This document shows positions 50,359 to 59,760 of a stretch of 64,000 nucleotides of DNA, in pieces. Numbering within the stretch: position 1 is the first letter of the stretch; every line of letters begins with the position of its first letter. Location of the stretch: assembly GCA_949294665.1 (NCBI GenBank), contig CASFID010000056.1:32364-96363 (forward strand), in the 5' to 3' direction. This DNA is from an uncultured Eubacteriales bacterium (GTDB lineage Bacteria > Bacillota > Clostridia > Lachnospirales > Lachnospiraceae). The notes below the pieces were generated by a model, which was not told where the DNA came from, made no database searches, and saw nothing but the letters and a program-made list of their open reading frames with translations. The position numbers and the translations under genes were made by a program.

Positions 50359-52836
50359 ATGAAAAAAGTGTCTATGAATCAAGACTGGCTATTTGCGAAC
50401 GGAACAATTACAATGATGGAATTATTTACCGGAAGCGGGGAGCAGGTTCAGAAAGTAGATCTTCCGCACGACACGATGATCTTGCAGGAGCGCAGGCCGG
50501 ATACGGCCAATGCCCATCAGACGGGATTTTATCCGGGCGGAGAGTACACATACATCAAGAAGTGGTATGTTCCGAAAGAATGGGAGGAGCGGATAACTGA
50601 ACTGGAATTTGAAGGCATAGCAGATATATGCCGCATCTATGTAAACGGTGATTTTGTGGCCGGGAATTATAATCCGTATGCGGGAATTTATATAGATGTT
50701 ACCGGATATCTGAAGTACGGTCAGGAGAATGAAGTGAAAGTGGAGGTCCTCAGCATAGAACAGTCCAGCCGGTGGTACAGCGGCGCAGGACTGTACCGGC
50801 CGGTTCATATATGGACAGGGGGAAGGGTGCATATCCCCTCACGGGGAGTTCGCATTGTAACCGAGGATGCAGACAAAGAGACAGCTCTCCTGAGCGCTGA
50901 TATCCCGATCTGCAGCAGAGGGACAGGAACGAAAAGCGTGCAGCTGAGGGTTGCATTGGAGGATGCGGAAGGAAGAGAAGTATCATGCGATACAGTTCCT
51001 GTTACTGTGTTTGAAGGGGAGAGCCAGTGCTGCAGTCAGCGTCTGACGGTCACGAAACCGCATCTCTGGAGCGATGAGACGCCTTATCTGTATACATTCC
51101 ATGCAGAACTTCTGGAGGACGCAGAACTTCTGGATGAGTACAGTTCGGCAGTGGGAATCCGCACTCTGCGTCTGAACGCGGCGCAGGGCCTTCTTGTTAA
51201 CGGCGTACCGACAAAGCTGAGGGGAACCTGTATCCATCATGACAATGGGATCATAGGTGCTGCAACATTTCCGGACGCCGAGTTTCGGCGCTGCCGTATT
51301 CTCAAAGAAGCGGGATTTAACGCGGTAAGAAGTTCCCATCATCCTGTCAGCAAGGCAATGTTAGACGCCTGTGACAGACTGGGGATATATGTGATGGACG
51401 AGCTGAATGATATGTGGACAAGGACGAAAAATCCACACGATTATGCAAATTACTTTCCTGAACATTGGAAAAAAGATGTCAGAGAGATGATAGAAAAGGA
51501 CCGAAATCATCCAAGTGTGATCATTTATTCTACCGGAAACGAGATCCCGGAGGCAGGGACTCCCCGGGGAGCACAGTGGAACCGGAAGATCCACGAGGAG
51601 ATAAAGAGGCTGGATCCTGCCCGGTATACGACAAACGGGATCAACGGCCTGATGGCAGGAACGGAACGGATGGACGAGATCATGTGTCAGGCAACGGGAT
51701 TGTCTCCGGAGGAACTCGAAAAAATGATGACGCCGGATACGGATGTGCAGCAGGCAGGCGCGGATGCGGTAAACGGCATGGCAGCCGTAATGATCGGTCC
51801 TCTGGCTGACAGCATCGCGACCTGTCCGGTCATGGAAGAACTGCTCGGAGAATTTGCTTCTGTGACGGATATTGCAGGATACAATTATCTGACAGCGCTT
51901 CACGAAGAAGACCATCGCCGCCATCCGAACCGGGTTGTACTGGGAACAGAGACCTTTCCGGCTGATATTGTCAGTCTGTGGGATATTGTATGCCGAAATC
52001 CCCATGTGCTGGGTGATTTTACGTGGACGGGATATGATTATCTGGGCGAAGCAGGATGCGGAGTTTTCCATTATGACGGAGGAGAGAATTTTTCGTCACA
52101 TTGGCCTGACCGTCTGGCAGGGATCGGTGATATTGACATACTTGGAGACAGAAAACCGATCAGCTATCTGAGGCAGGCGGTGTTTGGCATTGGGACAGCT
52201 CCGGCGATCGGTGTGATGCGGATGGATAAGGAGGGAAAACACGCAGATAAAACGCCATGGATGTGGAAGGATAATATTGCAAGCTGGACATGGCATGGAT
52301 ATGAGGGCAAAGAAGCGAGAGTAGATGTTTATGCTGATTCTGATGAAGTAGAAGTATTCCTGAACGGAGAGACTCTGGGACGCAGGCAGGTCAGGGGACA
52401 TATTGCGGAATATGATGTGCCCTACTATCCGGGCAGACTGGAGGCTGTCAGTTACAGAGACGGTGCGGAAACAGGACGGTGTATGCTGCAGACTGCCGGA
52501 CAGGCTGTGAGACTGGACGTGACAGCAGACCGGGAAGCACTTCCTGCTGACGGAGAAAGCCTTGCCTTTCTGAAAGTCCGCCTGAAAGACCATGAGGGAA
52601 GATGGAACCGTCAGGAGACGAAAGAAGTTTCGGTACAGGTGGAAGGCGCAGGAATCCTTCAGGGATTCGGAAATGCAGATCCATCCTGCGAGGGCAGTTA
52701 TCAGGATACAATGTGGAGCACATATGACGGTGCGGTAATGGCAGCGATCCGCGCGGCAAAAGAACCGGGGGAAGTCAGAGTTACTTTCCGGGCGGAAGGC
52801 TGTCCGGAGGAGACGGTTACGCTTTCTGTGTATTGA
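50359..52836 (+). CDS. GH2 family glycosidase (beta-galactosidase type)
   Basis: Cytoplasmic glycosidase of 825 residues without signal peptide. The jelly-roll N-domain (DLPHDTMI, GFYPGG, YVNGDFV, YSGAGLYRPV) and Ig-like domain lead to a TIM barrel with acid/base Glu395 in STGNEIPE and nucleophile Glu531 in LGTETFPAD. A C-terminal DUF4982-like Ig domain follows. The call as galactosidase is by resemblance; glucuronidase or another beta-glycosidase is possible. It is controlled by the AraC-type site A and the SD hairpin. It converges with the AraC gene, overlapping by 20 bp. Confidence 0.88.
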   Translation: MKKVSMNQDWLFANGTITMMELFTGSGEQVQKVDLPHDTMILQERRPDTANAHQTGFYPGGEYTYIKKWYVPKEWEERITELEFEGIADICRIYVNGDFVAGNYNPYAGIYIDVTGYLKYGQENEVKVEVLSIEQSSRWYSGAGLYRPVHIWTGGRVHIPSRGVRIVTEDADKETALLSADIPICSRGTGTKSVQLRVALEDAEGREVSCDTVPVTVFEGESQCCSQRLTVTKPHLWSDETPYLYTFHAELLEDAELLDEYSSAVGIRTLRLNAAQGLLVNGVPTKLRGTCIHHDNGIIGAATFPDAEFRRCRILKEAGFNAVRSSHHPVSKAMLDACDRLGIYVMDELNDMWTRTKNPHDYANYFPEHWKKDVREMIEKDRNHPSVIIYSTGNEIPEAGTPRGAQWNRKIHEEIKRLDPARYTTNGINGLMAGTERMDEIMCQATGLSPEELEKMMTPDTDVQQAGADAVNGMAAVMIGPLADSIATCPVMEELLGEFASVTDIAGYNYLTALHEEDHRRHPNRVVLGTETFPADIVSLWDIVCRNPHVLGDFTWTGYDYLGEAGCGVFHYDGGENFSSHWPDRLAGIGDIDILGDRKPISYLRQAVFGIGTAPAIGVMRMDKEGKHADKTPWMWKDNIASWTWHGYEGKEARVDVYADSDEVEVFLNGETLGRRQVRGHIAEYDVPYYPGRLEAVSYRDGAETGRCMLQTAGQAVRLDVTADREALPADGESLAFLKVRLKDHEGRWNRQETKEVSVQVEGAGILQGFGNADPSCEGSYQDTMWSTYDGAVMAAIRAAKEPGEVRVTFRAEGCPEETVTLSVY

Positions 52837-54013
52837 TGCGGTACTGATTTGGGGTAATACCGTATTTTTTCTTAAATACATTTTGAAAATACGACTGGCT
52901 GGAAAAGCAGAGATAACTGCTGATCTCACTCAGAGATTTGTCAGAATAAGTCAGGAGGCTTTTCGCCTCTTCCAGCCTGCGGCGCATGATAAAACTGCTG
53001 ATATCAAAGCCAAGTTCCTTTTTAAACCGGCTTGTCAGGTAAGAACGGCTTCTTCCGACATGCTCCGCCACATCTCCGACTTGGATCGGTTCATTGATGT
53101 GCTGAGAGATAAACTGAACGCACTCGAAAATCTCGGGAGACATACCCTGAGGGATTTTTGCCTGACTGACCCGCTCGGTAAAATCAATGAGCATAGAGTA
53201 GGTGAGTGAGGATATATGCCCGACGTCATGTGAACGCTCACATTCCTGAATATAAACATCGGCTAACAGATAAGCCTGCTCCATATCCATACCTCCGGCG
53301 ATCGCACTTCTCGTTACAAGTGCGGCAAGAGATATGAAGAGATTTTTCTCCTGACGCAGAGAATTATCGGCAAGGACGCCGGCAGAAAGATCCGAGGAAG
53401 AATTCAGCAGGTCTTTCAATCCGTCTGATTTTCCTTCCTGTACGCAATGGAGCATCCTGCGCTCGAACTGGTAGGTATTATGAACATGCTGCGACTCTTT
53501 CGCATGGATCACCTGATCCGTGTGCAAAGAGGAGAGCTTATGGATACTGCCTGTGTCGTTAAGATTGAAATGCTCTTCTATATCAATGGTCTCCTGATTG
53601 AGACAGAGGTGTACAAAGGCGAGAGCATACAGAAAACGTTCAAAGGAAAAAGAAGGTATGAGAGAGAGAAAACGTGAGATCTCCTCCCTGCTGTCGGGGC
53701 TGATCGCCCATTCCTGCATAAATGTGTGTACAGTGTGATCAGATACCGGTGTACTGAACACAGGACCGAGTGTAATGATATACTCGCCGGAATCTGTCCT
53801 GACACATCCGAAGTAGGAGAATGACCGGGAGATAAAATAATCCGGATTCTTCTTCAGATCCGCAAATTCATGCAGTGTATTTTTAAATATGGACTGTTCG
53901 GAAAGTATAGCCGGAAAAGAGGTACAGGAGCCGGAAGGAATGTGGTAACAGGAAACAGGGATCGCGGTGGATATGTAAAAAAACTGACAAAATGATTTTA
54001 AATCTGCCTTCAT
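52817..54013 (-). CDS. AraC-family regulator of the glycoside locus
   Basis: Protein of 398 residues. The C-terminal ~100 residues are a double helix-turn-helix (VGDVAEHVGRSRSYLTSRFKKELG and LSEISSYLCFSSQSYFQNVFKKKYGITP). The N-terminal ~290 residues are an effector domain without a cupin signature I can recognise. It is read divergently from the permuted GH3 gene, and the intergenic region holds one of the three ATTACAAT direct-repeat pairs. It is most likely the activator of the GH2, GH3/GH78 and symporter/GH3 units, with a sugar or glycoside as effector. Confidence 0.88.
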   Translation of the reverse strand: MKADLKSFCQFFYISTAIPVSCYHIPSGSCTSFPAILSEQSIFKNTLHEFADLKKNPDYFISRSFSYFGCVRTDSGEYIITLGPVFSTPVSDHTVHTFMQEWAISPDSREEISRFLSLIPSFSFERFLYALAFVHLCLNQETIDIEEHFNLNDTGSIHKLSSLHTDQVIHAKESQHVHNTYQFERRMLHCVQEGKSDGLKDLLNSSSDLSAGVLADNSLRQEKNLFISLAALVTRSAIAGGMDMEQAYLLADVYIQECERSHDVGHISSLTYSMLIDFTERVSQAKIPQGMSPEIFECVQFISQHINEPIQVGDVAEHVGRSRSYLTSRFKKELGFDISSFIMRRRLEEAKSLLTYSDKSLSEISSYLCFSSQSYFQNVFKKKYGITPNQYRINTQKA

Positions 54014-54070
54014 GGGATGTCTCCTTTTTCTATTTATTATAGAAGATATGCACAGAAAAATAAAGTTAAA

Positions 54071-54117
54071 ATTACAATTTATAATTTGTAATCACAATAC
54101 AAACAAAAAGATATGTG
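54071..54117. promoter_or_regulatory. AraC-type direct repeats (site B)
   Basis: ATTACAAT (54071-54078) and ATCACAAT (54091-54098) are 20 bp apart, in the divergent region between the AraC and GH3 genes. TATGTG (54112-54117) is a possible -10, at a 15-bp spacing from ATCACA. It could serve both activation of the GH3-GH78 unit and autoregulation. Confidence 0.6.
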
Positions 54118-54179
54118 ATATTTTAATTCTAAAATAAAGGGGATGGTTAAAAAAACATCCTGTCATGAAGGAGGAGAAT

Positions 54180-56840
54180 ATGATAGAAAAGGAAGATCAG
54201 AATTTAAAGAGTCCGGCCGGAAAAGAGGAGATGCCGGTGCTCTTTGAGATTGGCCCCGCAGAATATGATTTTCACGATATAGACGGCCTGTATTTTATGC
54301 TGGACCGACAGTTATCCGGATGCTATCTCCTGATGTGGTCGAAACCGATGAACCCGGATGTCCCGGGAGTTGTCAGGCTCGATGGTGAAGTAATAGCGGG
54401 GTGTATCATCCGGTGTATGCCGGATATGGGAAATATGTGGATCCTCGGCATACCGCTGCGCGGACGTGTGACAGAGTATGGAAGAGAGTATCGGCTTCGG
54501 ATTGAAGGATATGAGGATGCTGACGGAAACAGGATGACTCCGCAGGAGTTCCTGATAAAGGCCATAGAGAAACAGGAGCCAGGGCAGCAATACGCCGGTC
54601 ATGAAAAGACGGCGCTTGAAGCGGCGAGGGAAGGAATCGTGCTCTTGAAAAATGAAGGAAATGTCCTTCCGCTTGAAGAGGGAACAGTTCTGAATCTGTT
54701 CGGGAAAGGCGTACATGAATTTCGGATCGGCGCAGTGGGGGCGGGAAAGATCAGTCCGCGCTACAGTATCAATTTCCTTGAGGCAGTACGGGAGTCAGAA
54801 GACTATGCGTTTAACGAAGAACTGGCGGATTATTACAAATGCGGAAAGGATGAGATCCCGCCGGAAGAAATGGTGGAGCGCGCGGTAAAAATGTCTGATA
54901 CGGCAGTCATTTTCCTGTCGAGACCGGCAGGAGAGAATCAGGATGCTTCTTCTGCGAAGGGGGAGTATTATCTAAGTGATGCGGAGGAAACCCTGATCGC
55001 AAATGTTGCGGCTGCATTTCCCAAAACGATCGTTGTCCTGAACACAGGATATCCCATTGATGTATCGTTCGCAGAACGTTATCCGGTGAAGGGACTGATT
55101 TTCCTTGGATTCGGCGGGATGCTTGCAGGACCGGCGCTTCTGGATATCATGAGCGGAGCAGTGAATCCGTCCGGGAAGCTGCCGGATACATGGGCGGAGG
55201 ATTACTTTGACATCCCTGCTTCGCAGAATTTTTACGATCGTGCAAAATGCCCGGAGGCAAATCCGGAAGACACAGTTTATATTGATACCTGCTACGAAGA
55301 AGATATTTACATCGGCTACCGGTACTTTCAGACGTTTAAAAAGAAAGCGGCATATCCCTTTGGGTTCGGTCTGAGCTATACGAAGTTTCGGATTCAGCCG
55401 GATAAGATCCGGTTCAGCCGGGATGCGCTTGAGATGGAGGTGCAGGTAGAAAACACCGGAGACAGATCAGGGAAAGAAGTAGTGCAGATCTATATCGGCA
55501 AGCCGGAATCAGTTCTGGAGCAGCCGGAAAAGGAGTTAGTATGTTTTGAAAAGACAGAGGAACTGCGTCCCGGACAGATACAGCAGATTCATGTGTATAT
55601 ACCTGTCAGCACGATGACATCTTATTCTGAAGAAGAAAAGGCGTACATTTTTTCAAAAGGACAATACCGGGTTTATGCGGGAAACAGCGTCGAAGCAGAA
55701 TGCTGCGGTATATTTGAGGCGGAAGAGACGAGGATCATCCGGCAGGCGGAACCCCTGATGCAATGCAGCCGGCAGTTTACACACCTGTCAAAACGTGCAC
55801 CGGAAGATACATGGCCAAAGGGAAAGCTGTCAGGGATCATAGCAGGAAAGGTGTCCCATCTTCCCTATCAGAAAAGGCGCAGTTATCCGGCAAAGCATAC
55901 AGCCTTAACCGCAGGAAATGCAAAAGAGAAGATCCTATTTGACGAAGTGAGGAGATCGCCCGGAAAGGCAGAAGAATTTGCAGCGCAGCTTACAGAGGAA
56001 GAACTGGCCCGACTCACCATATGCGCGTCCGCAGGATGGGGCATGGAAGGGATCGGGGAGGCGGGAAGAGTTTTCCGGCTGGAAGGGTACGGCCTTCCGG
56101 AGTTTCCCGTAAGCGATGGGAATTCCGGCGTAAATCTGAATGTCAGAAACATCGGAATGCCGTCGGGAGCGACGCTATGCGCCTCATTTAATAAAGAGCT
56201 GATCAAAGAAGTGGGGCGTGTGATCGGAGAAGAAGCGAAAGCTCTCGGGATTCCGCTGATCCTTGCTCCGGCGTTTAATATCCATCGCAATCCGCTGAAC
56301 GGACGGCAGCCGGAGTATTTTTCCGAAGATCCTCTTCTGTCAGGTACAATGGCAGGCTGTTATGCAAAAGGACTTGAGAGCGCAGGTGTGGCTGCGTGCT
56401 ATAAACATCTGGCGGGGAATAACTGCGAGTCGTCCAGAAAGAGAAATCAGAGTCTGATCTCTGAGCGTGCGCTACGCGAGATCTATCTGCGGAACTTTGA
56501 ATACGCGATGGCGATCCATATGCCGGCAAGTGTTATGACTGCTTATAATGCGGTCAACGGCTGCCCGGCTGCTGCGGATGAGGAACTGATCCAAGGTTTT
56601 TTAAGAAAAGAAAACGGATTTGAGGGCTTTGTCATGACAGACTGGACGACGTATGATACCGTTGATATTCCTGCTATGGTACAGGCGGGGAACTGCTGGA
56701 TCACGCCGGGTTCCAATGACAGCGTTTATACGGAGCAGATCGTAAACGCTCTGAGAGACGGCCGGATCGATCCGGAAAGACTGAGGGAAAACATTGCCGC
56801 GCTGGTGCGCGTGATGGCAGAATTTACGCAGGAAATCTGA
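54180..56840 (+). CDS. GH3 glycosidase with permuted domain order
   Basis: Protein of 886 residues, cytoplasmic. A unique N-terminal domain (1-125) comes first. Then the usual GH3 C-terminal sandwich domain (EGIVLLKNEGNVLPLEEG, NTGYPIDVS, GGMLAGPALLDIMSGAVNPSGKLPDTW) and fibronectin-like domain (GFGLSYTKF...VENTGDRSGKEVVQIY) precede the catalytic TIM barrel (LTEEELARLTICASAGWG onward), which carries the nucleophile Asp821 in FVMTDW. Such inverted order is known in some clostridial GH3 enzymes. Start at 54180 with AGGAGG 5 nt upstream. Probably a beta-glucosidase or beta-xylosidase. Co-transcribed with the GH78 gene. Confidence 0.88.
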   Translation: MIEKEDQNLKSPAGKEEMPVLFEIGPAEYDFHDIDGLYFMLDRQLSGCYLLMWSKPMNPDVPGVVRLDGEVIAGCIIRCMPDMGNMWILGIPLRGRVTEYGREYRLRIEGYEDADGNRMTPQEFLIKAIEKQEPGQQYAGHEKTALEAAREGIVLLKNEGNVLPLEEGTVLNLFGKGVHEFRIGAVGAGKISPRYSINFLEAVRESEDYAFNEELADYYKCGKDEIPPEEMVERAVKMSDTAVIFLSRPAGENQDASSAKGEYYLSDAEETLIANVAAAFPKTIVVLNTGYPIDVSFAERYPVKGLIFLGFGGMLAGPALLDIMSGAVNPSGKLPDTWAEDYFDIPASQNFYDRAKCPEANPEDTVYIDTCYEEDIYIGYRYFQTFKKKAAYPFGFGLSYTKFRIQPDKIRFSRDALEMEVQVENTGDRSGKEVVQIYIGKPESVLEQPEKELVCFEKTEELRPGQIQQIHVYIPVSTMTSYSEEEKAYIFSKGQYRVYAGNSVEAECCGIFEAEETRIIRQAEPLMQCSRQFTHLSKRAPEDTWPKGKLSGIIAGKVSHLPYQKRRSYPAKHTALTAGNAKEKILFDEVRRSPGKAEEFAAQLTEEELARLTICASAGWGMEGIGEAGRVFRLEGYGLPEFPVSDGNSGVNLNVRNIGMPSGATLCASFNKELIKEVGRVIGEEAKALGIPLILAPAFNIHRNPLNGRQPEYFSEDPLLSGTMAGCYAKGLESAGVAACYKHLAGNNCESSRKRNQSLISERALREIYLRNFEYAMAIHMPASVMTAYNAVNGCPAAADEELIQGFLRKENGFEGFVMTDWTTYDTVDIPAMVQAGNCWITPGSNDSVYTEQIVNALRDGRIDPERLRENIAALVRVMAEFTQEI

Positions 56841-56878
56841 GAAATAGTTATCAATATGTAAGAAAGAGGTTATAAGAG

Positions 56879-59641
56879 ATGATATATGATTTCAGAATTG
56901 AATACAGGAAAAATCCTCTCGGGCTCGACAGAGCCCCGCGCTTTTCATGGAAGATAAGAAGTGAGGAAAAAGACGTTATCCAGACCGCATATCAGATCCA
57001 GATGATCAGCGGCGGCAGGATGGTATGGGACAGCGGACGTATCGAGAGCAGCCAGTCCGTGCTTGTCCCCTATCAGGGAGAAGCGTTAAAGCCGATGACC
57101 GTGTATCAGGTGCAGGTCACTGTGTGGGATAACTACGGTCATCTGGGGCAGGCGAGCGGAAGCTTCGAGACAGGAGTGATGGAAGTATCGAACTGGAAAG
57201 GAAAGTGGATCACTCACACGCTTCCGGAGGAGGAGACTGCATGTCCGGTATTTGTACGGAGATTTACAGCAGAAAAAACGCTTAAAAGCGCCCGTTTGTA
57301 TGCAACCGCCTGCGGTGTATATGAAGCGCAGATCAACGGGAGGAAAGCGGGCAATCAGTTTATGGCGCCGGGCTGGACTTCTTATCATAACCGGATCCAG
57401 TATCAAACCTACGACATTACGGAACTTCTGGATCCGGAAAATGAGATCGCAGTTACACTTGGAAACGGCTGGTACAAAGGGTACCTCGGATTTGACGCAA
57501 AGCCGGATAATTACGGAAGCCGGACCGCGCTGCTTGCCATGCTCCGGATCGAGTATGAAGACGGGGAGATCTGTTATATAGGAACAGACACAGACTGGGA
57601 AGTGGAGACAAGAGAGATCCGCTTTTCCGAGATATATCACGGAGAGACACAGGATTACACTCTGGGAAGAGTAAAAGAGGGAAAGGCAGTCCTCTTTGAA
57701 GAAACTGACCGGATCGGAGCAGTCTGTGCTCAGGAGTCGGAACCGGTGCAGGTGACAGAACGTATGGAAGTGAAAGAGAAGATCGTGACGCCGAAAGGAG
57801 AGATCGTGTTTGATTTCGGCCAGAATATGGCAGGGCTTGCAGAGATCCGTCTCCCGGAGCTTACCGGCGAGAAACTGGTGGTGCGCTATGCGGAAACTCT
57901 GGATAAAGACGGAAATTTCTACACCGAAAACCTGCGTTCTGCACGCTGTACGGATACATTTATTTATGGGAAAGAGCAGGAGGGCCTGACGGTGATGCCC
58001 CATTTTACATTCCATGGATTCCGTTATATCTGTGTGGAAGGTGCAGGCAAAGAAGTGGGAGCAGAGCATTTTACAGCGTGCGCGCTCCATACGGATATGA
58101 GACAGACAGGAAGTTTTCACACCGATAATAAGCTGGTGAACCGGCTTCAGAGCAATATCGAATGGGGACAGAGAGGGAACTTTCTGGACATACCTACGGA
58201 CTGTCCGCAGAGAGATGAGCGCCTTGGATGGACCGGCGATGCACAGGTGTTCTGCAGCACTGCCTCTTATAACTTTGATACAGCGCTGTTCTTTGGCAAG
58301 TGGCTTCGGGACATGGCGGCGGAGACAACAAAGGAATGGGGCGTGCCTCATGTTGTCCCGAACATCCTCGGGGATCAGGACGGAGCGGCGGCATGGAGCG
58401 ACGCCGCAACGATCATTCCGTGGACGCTCTATCAGGTATACGGAGATACGCAGATGCTTTCGGAACAGTATCCTATGATGAAACAGTGGGTAGATTATAT
58501 CCGCGCAAGAGTTTCGGAAAACGGACTGTGGCAGAGCGGTTTTCAGTATGGAGACTGGCTGGCGCTCGACATTGAATCAGGAAGTACAGACCGGACAGGC
58601 GGTACGGACAAGTATCTGGTGGCAAATGCGTATTATGCATATTCTACAGGAATTGTCAGAGACGCGGCGGCAGTGTTGGGATATGAAGAGGATGCGGGAT
58701 TTTACGGAGAATTGTATGAGAAGATCATTGACGCGGTCAATGAGGAATATGTGACGCGAAGCGGAAGGCTGGTCAGTGAAACGCAGACAGCCTGCGTGCT
58801 GATGCTCCATTTCGGACTGGCAAAGCCGGAACACAGAAAACGGATACTGGAGACACTGGAGAAAAATGTGGGGGCGCACCATAATCATCTGACGACAGGG
58901 TTCGTCGGCACACCGTACTTATGCCACTGTCTGTCAGAAAACGGGCTGCATGATCTGGCGGACGCTGTTTTTATGAAAGAGGATTTCCCGGGCTGGCTCT
59001 ACGCGGTAAAGAAAGGCGCAACAACGATCTGGGAGCGTTGGGATTCGATCCTGCCGGACGGAAGTTTTGATGAATCCGGCATGAATTCTCTGAACCACTA
59101 TGCATACGGATCTATCGGAAGCTGGCTTTATGAGAAAGTCGCAGGGATCCGCTGTGAAGCGCCGGGATATAAGAAGATCAGAATCTGTCCGGCGCTTACA
59201 AAAGGGATGACAGAGGTGAAAGCTTCCTATGAATCTGTATATGGGATGATCCGCAGCGAGTGGAGCTGTAAAGATGGAAAGATCTGCGTAGATGTAGAGA
59301 TTCCGGCGAACACAACAGCAGTCATCTGTCTGCCGGAGCGGGAAGAAGAAATTACCGTAGGATCAGGAAAATATCACTATGAATATGAGACGGAAACCCG
59401 GCTGGAAATGGAAAAATATTCTCTGGAATCTACCTTCGGAGAACTGGTGCAGGAAGAACTCGGAAGAGAACTGTTTGAAAAGATGCAGCCGGGAATGCTT
59501 GATGATCCGCTGATCAAGTTCGCATACGGCATGACGATCTTTGATCTGATCCAGATGGATCCGGAAGCCGGACCGCTGTATCAATCGGTGATCGACGCGC
59601 TGAATGAAAAATACCGGAAAGAAATGAACAGGGAAATGTAA
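56879..59641 (+). CDS. GH78 alpha-L-rhamnosidase
   Basis: Protein of 920 residues. N-terminal beta domains (DFRIEYRKNPLGLDRAPRFSW, AYQIQM, ATACGVYEAQINGRKAG, FMAPGWTSYHNRIQYQTYD) lead to the (alpha/alpha)6 barrel with IPTDCPQRDERLGWTGD, the signature of the family including the catalytic acid Glu. No signal peptide. A C-terminal helical extension from about 847 (YSLESTFGEL...) is similar to the tail of the second GH3 protein of the locus. It should remove terminal alpha-rhamnose. It follows the permuted GH3 by 38 bp. Confidence 0.92.
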   Translation: MIYDFRIEYRKNPLGLDRAPRFSWKIRSEEKDVIQTAYQIQMISGGRMVWDSGRIESSQSVLVPYQGEALKPMTVYQVQVTVWDNYGHLGQASGSFETGVMEVSNWKGKWITHTLPEEETACPVFVRRFTAEKTLKSARLYATACGVYEAQINGRKAGNQFMAPGWTSYHNRIQYQTYDITELLDPENEIAVTLGNGWYKGYLGFDAKPDNYGSRTALLAMLRIEYEDGEICYIGTDTDWEVETREIRFSEIYHGETQDYTLGRVKEGKAVLFEETDRIGAVCAQESEPVQVTERMEVKEKIVTPKGEIVFDFGQNMAGLAEIRLPELTGEKLVVRYAETLDKDGNFYTENLRSARCTDTFIYGKEQEGLTVMPHFTFHGFRYICVEGAGKEVGAEHFTACALHTDMRQTGSFHTDNKLVNRLQSNIEWGQRGNFLDIPTDCPQRDERLGWTGDAQVFCSTASYNFDTALFFGKWLRDMAAETTKEWGVPHVVPNILGDQDGAAAWSDAATIIPWTLYQVYGDTQMLSEQYPMMKQWVDYIRARVSENGLWQSGFQYGDWLALDIESGSTDRTGGTDKYLVANAYYAYSTGIVRDAAAVLGYEEDAGFYGELYEKIIDAVNEEYVTRSGRLVSETQTACVLMLHFGLAKPEHRKRILETLEKNVGAHHNHLTTGFVGTPYLCHCLSENGLHDLADAVFMKEDFPGWLYAVKKGATTIWERWDSILPDGSFDESGMNSLNHYAYGSIGSWLYEKVAGIRCEAPGYKKIRICPALTKGMTEVKASYESVYGMIRSEWSCKDGKICVDVEIPANTTAVICLPEREEEITVGSGKYHYEYETETRLEMEKYSLESTFGELVQEELGRELFEKMQPGMLDDPLIKFAYGMTIFDLIQMDPEAGPLYQSVIDALNEKYRKEMNREM

Positions 59642-59650
59642 CAATTCAAA

Positions 59651-59699
59651 ATTACAATAATTCAAATGATATTACAATACGAAGAACAGGCAATATGTT
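59651..59699 (+). promoter_or_regulatory. AraC-type direct repeats and symporter promoter (site C)
   Basis: ATTACAAT (59651-59658) and ATTACAAT (59671-59678) are identical direct repeats 20 bp apart. ATTACA as -35 and TATGTT (59694-59699) as -10 have a 17-bp spacer, the same architecture as site A. A good match for an AraC activator binding two helical turns apart. Confidence 0.65.
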
Positions 59700-59760
59700 A
59701 AATTTACAACATCAGATCTGAACAAAGAGAGAAATATCTGAGAAGTAAAGGAGGAATACT

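Noticed and set aside
57086-58351. 421-codon open frame on the minus strand inside the GH78 gene
   Set aside because: It lies wholly opposite a convincing GH78 gene, has no recognisable domain, and its His/Cys/Arg-rich composition is typical of antisense shadow frames.
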